Source of the DNA: Panax quinquefolius
Taxonomy: Eukaryota > Streptophyta > Magnoliopsida > Apiales > Araliaceae
Assembly: GCA_020205615.1 (NCBI GenBank)
Contig: CM035170.1
Span: 55,356,812 to 55,420,811, forward strand
Reading direction: 5' to 3'
DNA length: 64,000 nucleotides
Positions 35,388-47,290 of the stretch are shown one piece after another. A model generated the notes under the pieces. It saw only the letters and a list, made by a program, of their open reading frames with translations, was not told the origin of the DNA and made no database searches. The position numbers were made by a program, and so were the translations under genes. Within the stretch, counting starts at the first letter, position 1, and each line of letters opens with the position of its first letter.

Positions 35388-38158
35388 TGTGGCGCCCCCA
35401 AATGGTATACATCACCCATCTTGGGTCGCCAAATACATGGTATAAAATTCAAATACAATTTAATTATACAACAGTCGTGTAAAATACGACAAAATATAAT
35501 ATAAGAGTTTTTAATAAGAATATTGTCATCTAGACAATATATAAACTCAATGGAGTCCTCATTACATTTATTGTCACACTATTTAACAGAATAGTGAGGA
35601 CTACTAATGCTATCATCTGGACCGTCACTCCATTCCCCGACTAGTCCCATCTATGTTCTCATTTCTTGAAGAGAACAATGAAAGAAAAGGGTGAGCTCAA
35701 CTAGCCCAGTAAAAATATTATGACTAAGATAATGCGTAATAATTTATCGTTAGCCTTGAATGATGTTAAACCGATAAAATATAACAAATATCAAGTTTAA
35801 CTGCAGCGGAACAAGCAATCCATTAGAAGAGTCAAGTAGAGAATAAAATCTACTATCTTCTATGATTTAAGAGGTTTTTCATCACTTTTATCGCTGAGAC
35901 TCAGCATAATAAATAAACCACATCATCCCTGCACTATGGCCAAGGATATTCATTAGTATCACGACTACAAATTATCTATGCACTACGGGCCAAGGATATT
36001 CGTGTATTCATCAATGTTTATGATCATGCCAACAACTGTCCATCAATGCACTACGGGCCAATGAGGACTTTTACCACATCATTTGTAACATTACGGTCAT
36101 GATTATACCGAATAATCTCTGGTCATAATCATACCAAGTCCATCTATGCACTACAGAATACACGTATGACTTTCAACATAATATAAACATGAGGATGATG
36201 ACAATGATATAAGAATTCAATAAAACAAGTTCAAGAATTAATTTATCCAGGAACCGATAACGTCCAAATTGTCAACATGATACTGCTTTGTGGAGTAAAA
36301 TTTAAGAATGTTCAGAAGAATATTTCCATGAAAAGATACTGGATGAAGCGCAAATATCAAGGATATTCCACTAATTTCATTGAGTATAAAAGCCAAAACT
36401 TTAACCAACTGAGTATAATAAAGAATAGAATAACAAAAGAATTCACCAGGCATGCGATAGACCGCCCAGACCGGTTATTCCAACAGATTATTAAATAATG
36501 GAACTAGGTCTTGCGTAAACGCACACACATGATATTCTAACTGAATAATAAAGAATGAAATAACAGAAGAATTCACCATGCATGCGATAGACCGCACAGA
36601 CAGGTTATTCCAACAGAATAATAAATAATGGAACCAGGTCATGCGTAATACGCACAGATAAGATGTTCCAACAGAATAATAAAGAATGGAATAACAGAAG
36701 AGTTTCACCATGTATGCGGTACTTCGCATAGATCGGTTATTCCAACAGAAAAATAAATAACGGAACTAGGTCATGCGTAATTCGCACACATAGGATGTTC
36801 CAATAGAATAATAAGGGATGGAATAACAATATCTCTCTTTAAGAACACAAAAGAAATAATACCCTTACCTTAGAAAAATTGGATACTGGAATAGTGAGGT
36901 AGCAGACTTCTCTTCTTCTTTCTCTAATAAATAATTGCTCTAAAGCTTTTGTGAATTGGTGAAAATGAAGGAAGAATGAGCTTATTTATAGGAAAATATA
37001 GTTTCGATAATTGCACATTTTGGGGCTCAAAATATTACAAAGATAATACCTTCCTCTTTTCTTCATTTTTAATTTAGTCCTGCAAGTATTAACAAACTTG
37101 CACCACCTCCCCTAATCGTAAATAATGTGAATTAATAGTTCATTCATGTGACTCAATAATATAATCATGTGAAAAAATTAATTACAGTATAGTACCTTCA
37201 ACTATACCTCCATTTTTAACTTAGTCATGGAAGTATTATCAATCTTGCACCAACTCCCCTAATAGTACAAGAATGTGATTCAATAGTACACACATGTGAA
37301 CAAATAGTTATATAAGCATGTGAATTAGTAGCAATTAATTGCTCATTTATCCGATAAATTACCCGATTTATCAATATAACCCCTAGACATCAATTATCAT
37401 CGAAATAAATGTCGATTTCCACTAACACTAATAATTCCAACACAATGAAACTATCAAATTCATCTTTCATCAACACAACTTATTCATCATTAATATTATA
37501 ACTCACAATATTTAACAACCAGGTCGTTCCCAGGAAAGAGGGGGCTTTCCGATAATGATTTTTCGTTATTGGCGCGCAATTAATTGACCAAACCTCTCCT
37601 TGACAGAACTTCTAGACATTGTCAATATTGCAAATAATAATATGAATAACTTTGTTGTCTCAATTATTGATTTAATAATAATAAATATAATACAGATGAT
37701 ACTGTGACAATAATTGAATCAATAATATGAGAGATATGATGTAGCAATTTCTGTAGCAATAATTGAGTATAACTAAGTGACTTCTCACATAAGCATCAAT
37801 AATTAATTCCGTGTGCTATTATGCAACCACGCGTATTACTGTACTTTTACTACCGGGTAGTTCAACAGTTTTAACGGTAATACTTTCGCCGTTATTTTTA
37901 TAAAAAGATAATTCTGTCGTTTTCTAACTATGACAATACTTTCGTTGTGGGGTCCACCAATGATTGTGCCGTTGTACGAATATTCTCTGTTAAAACTAAT
38001 ATTCCTCGACCAATCGAATATTATATAACCACTTGCTTACTTTGCAAAATTTGTAAATATTACCCACAACTATAGCATTATATCAAATCCACACCATAAT
38101 ATTTAAAAATATATTTCGAGAAAATTATTCTTTATTCTTAAAAGTTGGGGGTCTTACA
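35388..38158 (-). mobile_element. 5' LTR of element B (2.77 kb)
   Basis: TGTGGCGCCCCCAAAT to GGGGTCTTACA. Same internal order as the 3' LTR. The two LTRs differ by scattered substitutions and small indels, so the insertion is not recent. Confidence 0.95.
37500..37630 (-). promoter_or_regulatory. Conserved U3 block with E2F-like site
   Basis: A block of about 120 bp (from GGTCGTTCCCAGGAAAGAGG through CTCCTTGACAG to CTAGACATTGTC) is the best-conserved part of all LTRs here, on both strands. It contains ATTGGCGC (37568-37575), which fits the E2F consensus WTTSSCSS, inside the near-palindrome ATTGGCGCGCAAT. A regulatory role is inference. Confidence 0.4.
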
Positions 38159-39177
38159 GATAGACTGTTGATTTTTGGTTTTATAGTTGAATATCTTTGG
38201 CTTACGTGCAAAGATGGACAGGTGTATGACATGATCATAACCACTGGTGATAATAACGAATATCCTTGGCGCGTAGTTCATGGATAATTCGATGATATGA
38301 TTGGCAGGATCATTACCATTAGTTAACAAATTGAATGTCTTTGGTCAGTAGTGCAATCGACAGATAATTGATTGGTATGATCATGACCATTGGTTTTATA
38401 GTTGAATATCTTTAGCCCGTAGTGCAAAGGTAGAAACTGATTGGTATGATCATTGTTATTACATTTGAATATCTTTAGCCTTTGGGGTAAGAATAGTGAG
38501 TAAACGTTCTATTAAGCCTTTGTGGCAAGGAGAAACTGTTGATTTACATGATTATAAATTTAAATTATGAATTTAACTATAATCTTTGGTGGTTCAGGTG
38601 AAGACAGGCGATGAGAGTTCTTTTTGTCTTGGGTATAGCAAAGAAGAACTGTTGATGAGTATTATAGGGATGAAATATTAACGCTGGACTTTTAATCTAG
38701 AGGAGATAGTAGACATTATGTTCTACTTGACTTTTCTAATGGATTGTTTATTCCGCTGCAGTTGTTGATCTAAAACTTGTTGTCTATTGTATTCTATCAA
38801 TTGTTATACTGTTGAAGGCTAAGGATAATTTATTCTGCATTATCTTAGTCATAATATTTCTTACTGGGCTAGTTGAGCTCACCCTTTTCTTTCATTGTTC
38901 TCTTCAGAAAATGAGAATATAGCTGTGATGAGTCGAGAAATGGAGTGATGGTCCAGGATAAGTGGCTTTAGTAGTCCTCACTATTCTGTGAAATAGTGTG
39001 ATAATAAATGTAATGAGGACCTTATTTGAGTTTGGATACTCTCTACGAGACACTATCTGTGTTGAAACTCTCAGCTACGTTTTATCCTACTGTATAAAAG
39101 AAGTTTGTATTTAAATTTTATACCATGTATTTGGCGACTCAAGATGGATGATGTATACCTATTTTGGGGGCATCACA

Positions 39178-39520
39178 GTTGATATCAAAGCTTAGGGATA
39201 TGATCCTTGGCTGAGGTATGAGACTAGAACTAGGAGGGGAGAGACGGGTAATTCCTTCGCTAGTATGACCTACCTAAGTTTATTTGTTATTTAATTGGTC
39301 GGTCAGAGTATAGGGATAATATGTTGCATGTCAATTAACCCTTGTTTTGAAACTATATTCTAGAATGATATCTGAAGTACAGAAGATGAGCAATGGAAAA
39401 ATCATGATACAGAGGAAATAACCAGAAAGGTACAACCCGAAAAGAAAGTAAGGTATTCTCATCTCTTTGAACTACCAGGTACGTAAATTTTGAGGGTGAA
39501 ATTTCATAAGGAGGGGAGAT
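39178..39520 (+). pseudogene. Internal remnant of element C (PBS, gag start, pol end, PPT)
   Basis: Contains the PBS TGATATCAAAGC (39180-39191), the conserved leader with AACTAGGAGGGGAGAGACGG, a few codons of gag (near 39370-39395), then directly the end of the chromodomain region (AATCATGATACAGAGG, corresponding to WRNHDVEE in element B) and the PPT AAGGAGGGGAGAT (39508-39520). A single deletion of about 4.4 kb relative to B joins gag to the pol end near 39395. Such an element could move only with proteins supplied by others. Confidence 0.85.
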
Positions 39521-41492
39521 TGTGAGATCCCAAATTTTATGAAATAAAAGTATTCAATTTTTCTATTTTGGTAAATAGTTAAATTGATAAAAGTTTAAAG
39601 TTAAGGGTGATATTTAAAAATTTTACAAAGTATGTAAGTTGTTATAAAATATTCGTTGTGTCGGGGAATATTCGTTTTAACAAGGAATATTCGTACAAAG
39701 GCATAATAATTGGCGGACCCAACAATGGAAGTATTGTCGTAGTAAGAAAACGACAGAAATATCTTTTTATAAAAATAACGGCGAAAGTGTTACCGTTAAA
39801 ACTGTTGAACTACCCGGTGGTAAAAGTACGGTAATACGCGTGGTTGCATAAGAGCACACCAGTATTGATTATTGATGCTTACGTAAGAAGTCACTCGCTT
39901 ATACTCAATTATTGCTACAGTAATTGCTGCATCATATCTCTCATATTATTGATTCAATTATTGTCACAATATCATCTGTATAATATGTTATATTATTAAA
40001 TCAATAATTCAGATGGAAAAGTTATTCATATTATTATTTGCAATATTGACAATGTCTAGAAGTTCTGTCAAAGAGATGTTTGGTCACCTAATTGCGCGCC
40101 AATAAGGAGAAATCTTTATCGGAAAGCCCCCTCTTTCCTGGGAACGACCTGGTTGTTAGATATTGTGAGTTATAATATTAATGATGAATAAGTTCGTGTT
40201 GATTAAAGATGAAATTTATAGTTCTATTGTGTTGGAATTATTAATGTTAGTGGAAATCTACATTTATTTCGATATTAATTGATGTCTGGAAGTTATACTG
40301 ACCAATCGGATAATTAATCGAATAAATGAGCAATTAATTGCTATTAATTCACATGATTATAACTATTTATTCACATGTGTGTACTATTGATTCACATTCT
40401 TGTACTATTAGGGGAGGTGGTGCAAGATTGATAATACTTGCATGACTAAGTTAAAAATAAAGGTATAGATGGAGGTACTATACTTAATTCGTATTTTCAC
40501 ATGTCTAGAACTATTGATTCACATGATTTACTAATAGGGGAGGTGGTGCAAGTTTGATAATACTTGCAGGACTAAATTAAAAATGAAGGAAAAGAGGAAG
40601 GTATTATACTGTAATATTTCGAGCCCCAAAATGTGCAATTATTGAAACTATATTTTCTTATAAATAGAAGCTCATTCTTCCTTCATTTCTCACCAATTCA
40701 CAAAGTCTCACAAGAGCAATTATAGAGAGAAAGAAGAAGAGAAGTCTGCTACCTCACTATTCCAGTATCTAGTATTCTTTTAAGGTAGGGGATATTATTA
40801 TTATTATTATTATTATTATAGTAAGGGGTATTATTTCTTTCGTATTCATGAAGAGAGCTATTGTTATTCCATTCTTTATTATTATGTTGGAATAACCTTT
40901 CTATGCGAAGTACTGCATACATGGTGAAATTCTTATGTTATTCCATTCTTTATTATTTTGTTGGAATATCCTCATGCATGCGGATCGCATGACACTGTTC
41001 CATTCTTTTTATTATTCATTAGAATATCCCGTCATGTAAGGATTACGCATGACTGGTTCCATTCTTTATTATTACATTGGAATATCATATGTATGTGTGG
41101 GATTACGCATTTAACTGGTTTCATTATTTATTATTCTCATTGGAATAACTTTGTCTTTCATGGTCTATCGCATGCCTCGTGAATTCTTCATTATTCCATT
41201 CTTTATTATTCATTGGAATAACTTGTCTATATGGATTACTACATGCATGGTGAATGATCCTTCAGATTCATTCTTTATTAAATTGTGGAAATGATCCATC
41301 TCTACGTGGATTACCGCATTACGGGTGAAAATCCATTTATAGTTTCGTACATTCTATTCTACTCGTATAAGATATCATTTATTTTGTACTCGTCATGGAA
41401 TATCATTTTCTTTGGTATTTTTTTTACGAGTTACTATTCATGCGATTACTATTCACTCTAGTATTATTCACTCGGGTATTCGGGGCACTTTT

Positions 41493-44186
41493 TGTAAGAC
41501 CCCGAAATTTTTTTTAAATAAAAGGAATTTCCTTTATTTATTATTTTGAAATAGTAAGGGTTGATTTGATTAATGTGGATAGTTAAGGGTTAAATACGCA
41601 AATATTTCAAAATAAGCAAGTGGTTATAAAATATTCATTGTTGTTTGGGAATATTCGTTTGGTCGTGGAATATTAAATCTTTGTCGGTGAATATTAAATG
41701 ACTGCACAAGCACCATGTGTGGGCCCATAACTGAAAGCGATTGGATGAAGAAAACGACAAATATAAGTTGGTTAAAAATAACGGCGTAGTTATTATTACT
41801 GAAGTAAGATCGTTGGAATACCCTATGGTTAAAATACGATGTCTGGCGTGGTTGCACGATGACACTTCAGAGATATTGCATCAATTATTGATCCTTACGT
41901 AAGAAGGCACTACTCAATAATTGTTACATGAATTAATCGCTCAAGATTTTATTTTATTGATTCAATAATTCTTTGCGTTGGTATTTTATATTATTGTTGT
42001 TCAATAATTGTCACCGCATTATCTCCATTATCGGATCAATAATTCATATTATTTGAATAATATTATTATATAGCATTATTGGCAATGTCTAGAAAGTTCT
42101 GCATCGAGGAGAGGTTTGGTCACCTAATCATGCGCCCAATGAGAGAAATCCTTATCGGAAAGCCCCTCTTTCCTGAGGAACTACTGGTTGTCATAATTGT
42201 GATTCTCGTAATATTATTTGTGAATAATTAATTATTGATTCATATGATAAAGAAATATTTATTTTATGTGGATATAAATGATGGATTTATTTATGTGGTT
42301 ATAAATGAAGAAATTATTGTTGAGGTGTTTTATCAGTATTTTATCGGATTGGAGGTATTAAAAATCAAATCAGGGGTTTTGAGATATATTGCGGGGGTTA
42401 TAATTTTTAATCGTAGATTGGATCGTTGTAATTTTTGGATATGTTATACATACATAAGTTGAGTATATGTCCACAAATTTTGAACCGTTAAAAATGCACG
42501 AATGATTTGTTGTGAATTTTAAGAGGTGTCGGATTCGGAAATTAGGTTTATAATTGATTTTGGTGGAAAATTCTAGAATTGAGTGGGCCCCACTTGTGGT
42601 TGGTGAAAAATGTGCTGAATTTTATTTCAAATGTGGTGGGTGGCAATAGTAGCGAGTAAAGCCATCGTTGGCAGGCCAAAATCTTGGTAGAATAACATTT
42701 TCCTATAAATAGAGGGCTAAGTTAGAATTGAAAATCACACCGAAACAAAGTTTTCTCTTTCTCTCTATATTATTGAGCGTATTTTGTGAGTATTTAGATA
42801 CTTTGAGAGTTCTTTATTCAAGACAAGTTTCATTCAAAGATCACTTGACCTTTCCTTCCGAAATCTTGATTCTTTGAGGTAAGGGATATTATTTTTTTTC
42901 AGTAATGATATTATTTCTTCATATCATTATCTTTGAAATGTTGATCTGAAGTTTTATCAAATTTGGAACTTTTTCATGTCGGGGTTACTATTCATGAGTT
43001 ACTATTCACGAAGTTACTATTCATGAGTTACTATTCACGATTCTTATTCACGAGTACTATTCATGAAGCGTGAAAATGTTTTTTTCAGTGGAATTTCTAT
43101 CTTTTGGTGTCGAGTTACTATTCACGATACTGACTATTCACGTATACTGACCTTATTCATCGAAAAATAAAATTTCTTCTTTTCGTCCAAAATATCTATT
43201 TTGGATACTAGCTTTGATTGTATCCATGTTTTGATCATTCTTGAATTTTACACCACTATGATTATTTTTGAGGTATTTTGGGCGTGGATAAAACCAAGTA
43301 CTGAATCCGTAATCCTTAATCCTTGTCATTTTGTTTCACCGGATTCGTTTCTTTAAAAATATTTTTCATCATCCTCGATTTAAATGATGATATTATGGAA
43401 TATCTTTGGCTCAGTAGTGCAAAGATGAATGATTTCTTAAGAATATCTTTGGCCTGTGGTGCAAAAGATGAATGATTTCTGAAGAATATCTTTGGCCCAG
43501 AAGTGCAAAGATGAACAGGTGTTTAAATGAACATGACCGACTGATGAATATCTTTGGCCTTTAGTGCAAAGATGAACAGGTGTTGAGATGAACATGACCG
43601 ATTGATGAATATCTTTGGCCTGTAGTGCAAAGATGATTATTTGATTTGAGATGAATATTGATTGATGTTACAGGGATAAAATATTGATGATGGACTGTTA
43701 AATTCATAGATTATAGTAGATTTCATTCTCTACGTAACTCTTCTATGAATTATTATTTCCATTAGAATATTGATCTGAAACTTGTTGTCATTGTATTCTA
43801 TCGATTTTTCCTCGTTGAAGACTAACGATAATTTGTTCTATATTATCTTAGTCATAGTATTCTTCTTTCGGGCTAGTTGAGCTCACCCTTTTCCTTGTTG
43901 TTCCATTTTTCTTCTCGGGGAGGCGAGAATGTAGCGAGTACTAGTCGGGTATGGAATGAAGGTTCTAGAGAGAGTTGTTTAGTAGTCCTCACCATTATTG
44001 TAAAATAATGTATCAATAAATGTGATGAGGATTTATTTGAGTATAAATATTGTCTGCAGAAGATAATATTTGTATTTAAACTCATAATTTTATTGTTGTG
44101 ATAATAAAGTTGTAGTTGTTTACGTACCATGTATTTGGCGACTCGAAATGGGTTGGATGGAATGGACCTATTTTGGGGGCGTCACG
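41493..44186 (+). mobile_element. 5' LTR of element D (2.69 kb)
   Basis: TGTAAGACCCCGAAA to GGGGGCGTCACG (last base changed from A). TATA box CTATAAATAG at 42703-42712, donor-like TTGAG|GTAAGGG at 42879, minisatellite ACTATTCACGAGTT around 42985-43070, CAAAGATATTC-type array 43395-43640. The adjacent PBS (44189-44200, TAGTATCGAGCT) is degenerate. Confidence 0.93.
42703..42712 (+). promoter_or_regulatory. TATA box of the D 5' LTR
   Basis: CTATAAATAG followed by AGGGCTAAG; the same element occurs at the equivalent place of the 3' LTR (about 48494-48503). Confidence 0.7.
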
Positions 44187-44416
44187 GTTAGTATCGAGCT
44201 TAGGGATATGATCTCTGGCGGAGATCGGGAATAGAACTAGGAGGGAGAGCGAGTAAATCCTTTTTAGTGTGTCCTACCTAAGCTTATTTGTTAGTTGGTC
44301 AAGATATAGGGATATTATGTGATATATTGATTTCCTTAATTAACCCTTGTTTTATGACGATAATTGAGAATGTCGATTGAGAATATTAATAGTGGTGTAA
44401 ATTAGGCCCGTGGAGA

Positions 44417-46010
44417 TGCATGTATTTAACAACGAGGAGAGCGTCTGCAACAGTCGGCAATGTACCTCCCGTGAATAACACCACCGAAAGCGAGATGATG
44501 AACGAGGGGATGTTTAGAAGCTTTTTGCGATTCATGCAAAATCGATTTGAGGAGACTTCGTGTTCAAAATACGAGGAGGAGATGATAGCAATTCACGGGT
44601 GGTCACAACGCAAGCGATTCAAAGAGTTGGGACCACGAGTGCAGGAAAGCCGATCCGATCATAGGCGGAAACATGGGTCAAGCAAATTACCAAGATATTC
44701 GATGTCTTGGGATGCGACGAAGGAACGAAAGTTCCATTCGCTACTTTTATGTTCCGTGGCGAGGCGATTCTTTGGTGGGAATCATGAAGCGTACCCATTC
44801 AATTTCACTCGGCATGTCATGGGAGACGTTTGAAGCAGTTCAATGACAAGTACTTCCACGAAAGTATTCGTCGTATGAAGGAAGTGGAGTTTATTAGATT
44901 GGAGCGAGAATAACATGGCGGTGTCCCGAAGACGAGGCGAAGTTTGCGGAGTTATCCGTGCTGCACCTCATTTGGTGGAGAATGAGGAACGTATGGCCAG
45001 GATGTTTACGAGAGGTTTGAAACTCGACATACGTCGATATCTCATTTCTCATAAATTTTCTCTCTATTCGAGATGTTGTAAACAGGCTCGATTGTTAGAA
45101 GCGAGATAACGAGTAACGCGTTCAACCGAGGGACCATAACCGAGATCATACTAAAGATAGCGATCATCGAATAACGATAACCAAAGGTGGAGAAAGAAGA
45201 ATACGGACAAAGGCGGTAACCACTCTGGTGGTAATCGTGGCCGTGAAAATAGAAAAAGCGAGTTGAGAGGAGATTTTAAAAGAGGAGATTCAACAACGAC
45301 CATGTGAAGGCGTCGATTGCCGATGCCAATTGGTTCCAAGGAGGAGAAAGACCATCGATCAGTATGTTACAAATGCGGAAAGAGGGACATATCATTGAAA
45401 CCGCCTAGCAGTTTAAGGTATGCTATAATTGTGGAAAAGAAGGACATATCGATCGAGATTGTACGATATCGAAACCCAGTCTAGCGGGAATGGTGACTCA
45501 AAAGGATGTCCAAGAAAAGTCAAAGTCAACGATTCCTGGAAGAGCGTTTGTCGTTACCGGTCAAAATGCGAGGAACCCGAACGGTTAGTTACGGGGTTAG
45601 TTAATTATAAATTCTTGCGAAGTTTATACCTTACTAGAATCTGGGTTTCTACCCATTCTTTTATCTCTCTTGTTTGCGCTCAACGTTTGAACTTGACTAC
45701 GGAGAAATTAGACTTTAACTTATTTATGGAGACTCCATTAGGAGAAACTTTCATTACATACGTTGTTTAAAAAATCTTGCTTGATTCAAGTTGGCACCGT
45801 TACCTTACCTGTTAACCTTATTTTTATAAAGATATTTGCTTTTGATGTGATTTTAAGGTTAACTACTCATCATGCCAAATTGATTGCTTTTGTAAGGTTG
45901 TTAGTTTTCATATTCCTAAGCAACCTGTTATCCGAATTCAAGCAATCAAACCATTGTAATCAAACATTTTCATATCAAGCCATGAAATCATTCGTTTATT
46001 ACGGATGTTA
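44417..46010 (+). pseudogene. Element D gag and protease (decayed)
   Basis: Gag fragments lie in several frames: NTTESEMMNEGMFRSFLRFM (about 44478-44540), KRFKELGPR (44612-44640) and HLVENEERMARMFTRGLK (about 44970-45030). One intact zinc knuckle CYNCGKEGHIDRDC is at 45421-45462. The protease region 45600-46000 has lost its catalytic DTG (the aligned text is ESG followed by a frameshift), though FDVIL and LTTHHAK remain. Many indels coincide with places where element B has CAG. Confidence 0.82.
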
Positions 46011-46379
46011 AGTTTTCTTAGTCCATGTTATGGATTTGAATAAAGACACGTCAGATTTGAATAATATTCTTGTTGTTATTGATTTTTCCTGACGTATTTC
46101 CTGAAGAATTTATTGGCTTACTCCCAAAGACTGATATTAAATTTTGTATCGACTTTGAACCCGGTACAAAACTCATTTCTAAAATCTCATATCGAATGGC
46201 TCTATTGAACTTCGAGTTAAAAATTCAACTATAGAATTTGGTACATGAGCCTTTATCTTGTGACTTCCTTTGTGGAATTCACCTAAGCGAGACTCTCAGT
46301 AGGGGACATCATATTCGTGCGATAGTAAACTGATAGGTGTCAATGTGACGTCTTATCCAAGATTGGGATATGAGTCACG

Positions 46380-46620
46380 GTTGAGAGCAACCTAAGTCGA
46401 TGTCGAAATACGTAGTTTTCTAGGCTTAGTTGGTTATTATTGGAGATTCGTTGAAGGATATTCTCGAATCGCTATTCCATTATCGCAGCTGACTCGTAGA
46501 GATACAAAATTCGAATGGAGCAAGGAATGTGGGAAGAGCTTCGAAGAACTCAAGAGGAGACTCATTTCAAGCACATGTTCTGACCATGCCATCCTGGAAA
46601 AGCGAGCGTGGTAGGCGGCG
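46380..46620 (+). pseudogene. Element D RT/RNase H junction fragment
   Basis: Encodes VRSFLGLVGYYWRFVEGYSR ... TRRDTKFEWSKECGKSFEEL, the segment between RT and RNase H in this clade. The RT core with YIDD/FIDD and most of RNase H are absent on either side. Confidence 0.8.
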
Positions 46621-46884
46621 TGTTGAGTAGAAGATCGTTATACAAATCTGAGTACGATATTGTCAAAGACTCATTTCAGTATAATATACAAATAATAGAG
46701 ATGAAGATGAAAACTCTAGGTACCCACGTGATGATATACTGAGTGCGTGATGATATACGAAGTATAATCGACTTTAATCGATAAAGTTAAAGTCGCTTCG
46801 AGCTACACACCGGAGCTGATGAATTTGAAGAAGGAGGTGCAAGAAGTTGTTATTTTAAAAGCGAGAATCGGTGAGGTGAGGAAA

Positions 46885-47290
46885 GCTCAAACCTTCGATT
46901 TATTAATCCATTTGAAATTCTCGATCGAATAGGAACTGTGGCCTATAGACTCGTTTTACCACCAAGTATGACGCGTGTTCATAACGTTTTTCACGTATCG
47001 ATGTTACGTAAATATGTGGACGACCCAAAACACGTCATTGAGATAGAACCGGACGAGATAGCCGAAGACTTAACGTACGAGGAGGTACCTGTCAAGATTT
47101 TGTAGAGGAAAGAACATGACCTATGTACCGAGGTTATACCATAAGTTAAAGTTTTGTGGAGAAACCATGCTATTGAGGAAATGACCTGGGAGTTGGAAAC
47201 GAAAATGAAAGCGAGGTATTCTCATCTTTTCAAACACACCAGTACGTCGTCCAATTTCGAGGACGAAAATTTCATAAGGAGGGAGGTTGT
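46885..47290 (+). pseudogene. Element D integrase C-terminus and chromodomain
   Basis: Reads NPFEILDRIGTVAYRL, then SRVHNVFHVSMLRKYV-type text (here TRVHNVFHVSMLRKYV), LTYEEVPVKIL, a TAG stop at about 47102, a second stop, then the chromodomain VLWRNHAIEEMTWELE, open to the end. The tryptophan codon lost in element B is kept here. The catalytic integrase core is deleted upstream. Confidence 0.85.
47275..47287 (+). other. Polypurine tract of element D
   Basis: TAAGGAGGGAGGT immediately before the 3' LTR start TGTAAGACC. Confidence 0.88.

Larger units (their letters stand above)
27840..38158 (-). mobile_element. Element B: complete Tekay-type Ty3/gypsy element, TSD GATAG
   Basis: Full structure on the minus strand: 5' LTR 35388-38158, PBS, gag, protease, RT, RNase H, integrase, chromodomain, PPT and 3' LTR 27840-30646. 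The TSD GATAG is exact (27835-27839, 38159-38163). It is inserted in the 5' LTR of C, 52 bp from the inner flank of G. The polyprotein has frameshifts and stops, so it is not autonomous now. Order of events: C, then B and G into C. Confidence 0.96.
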
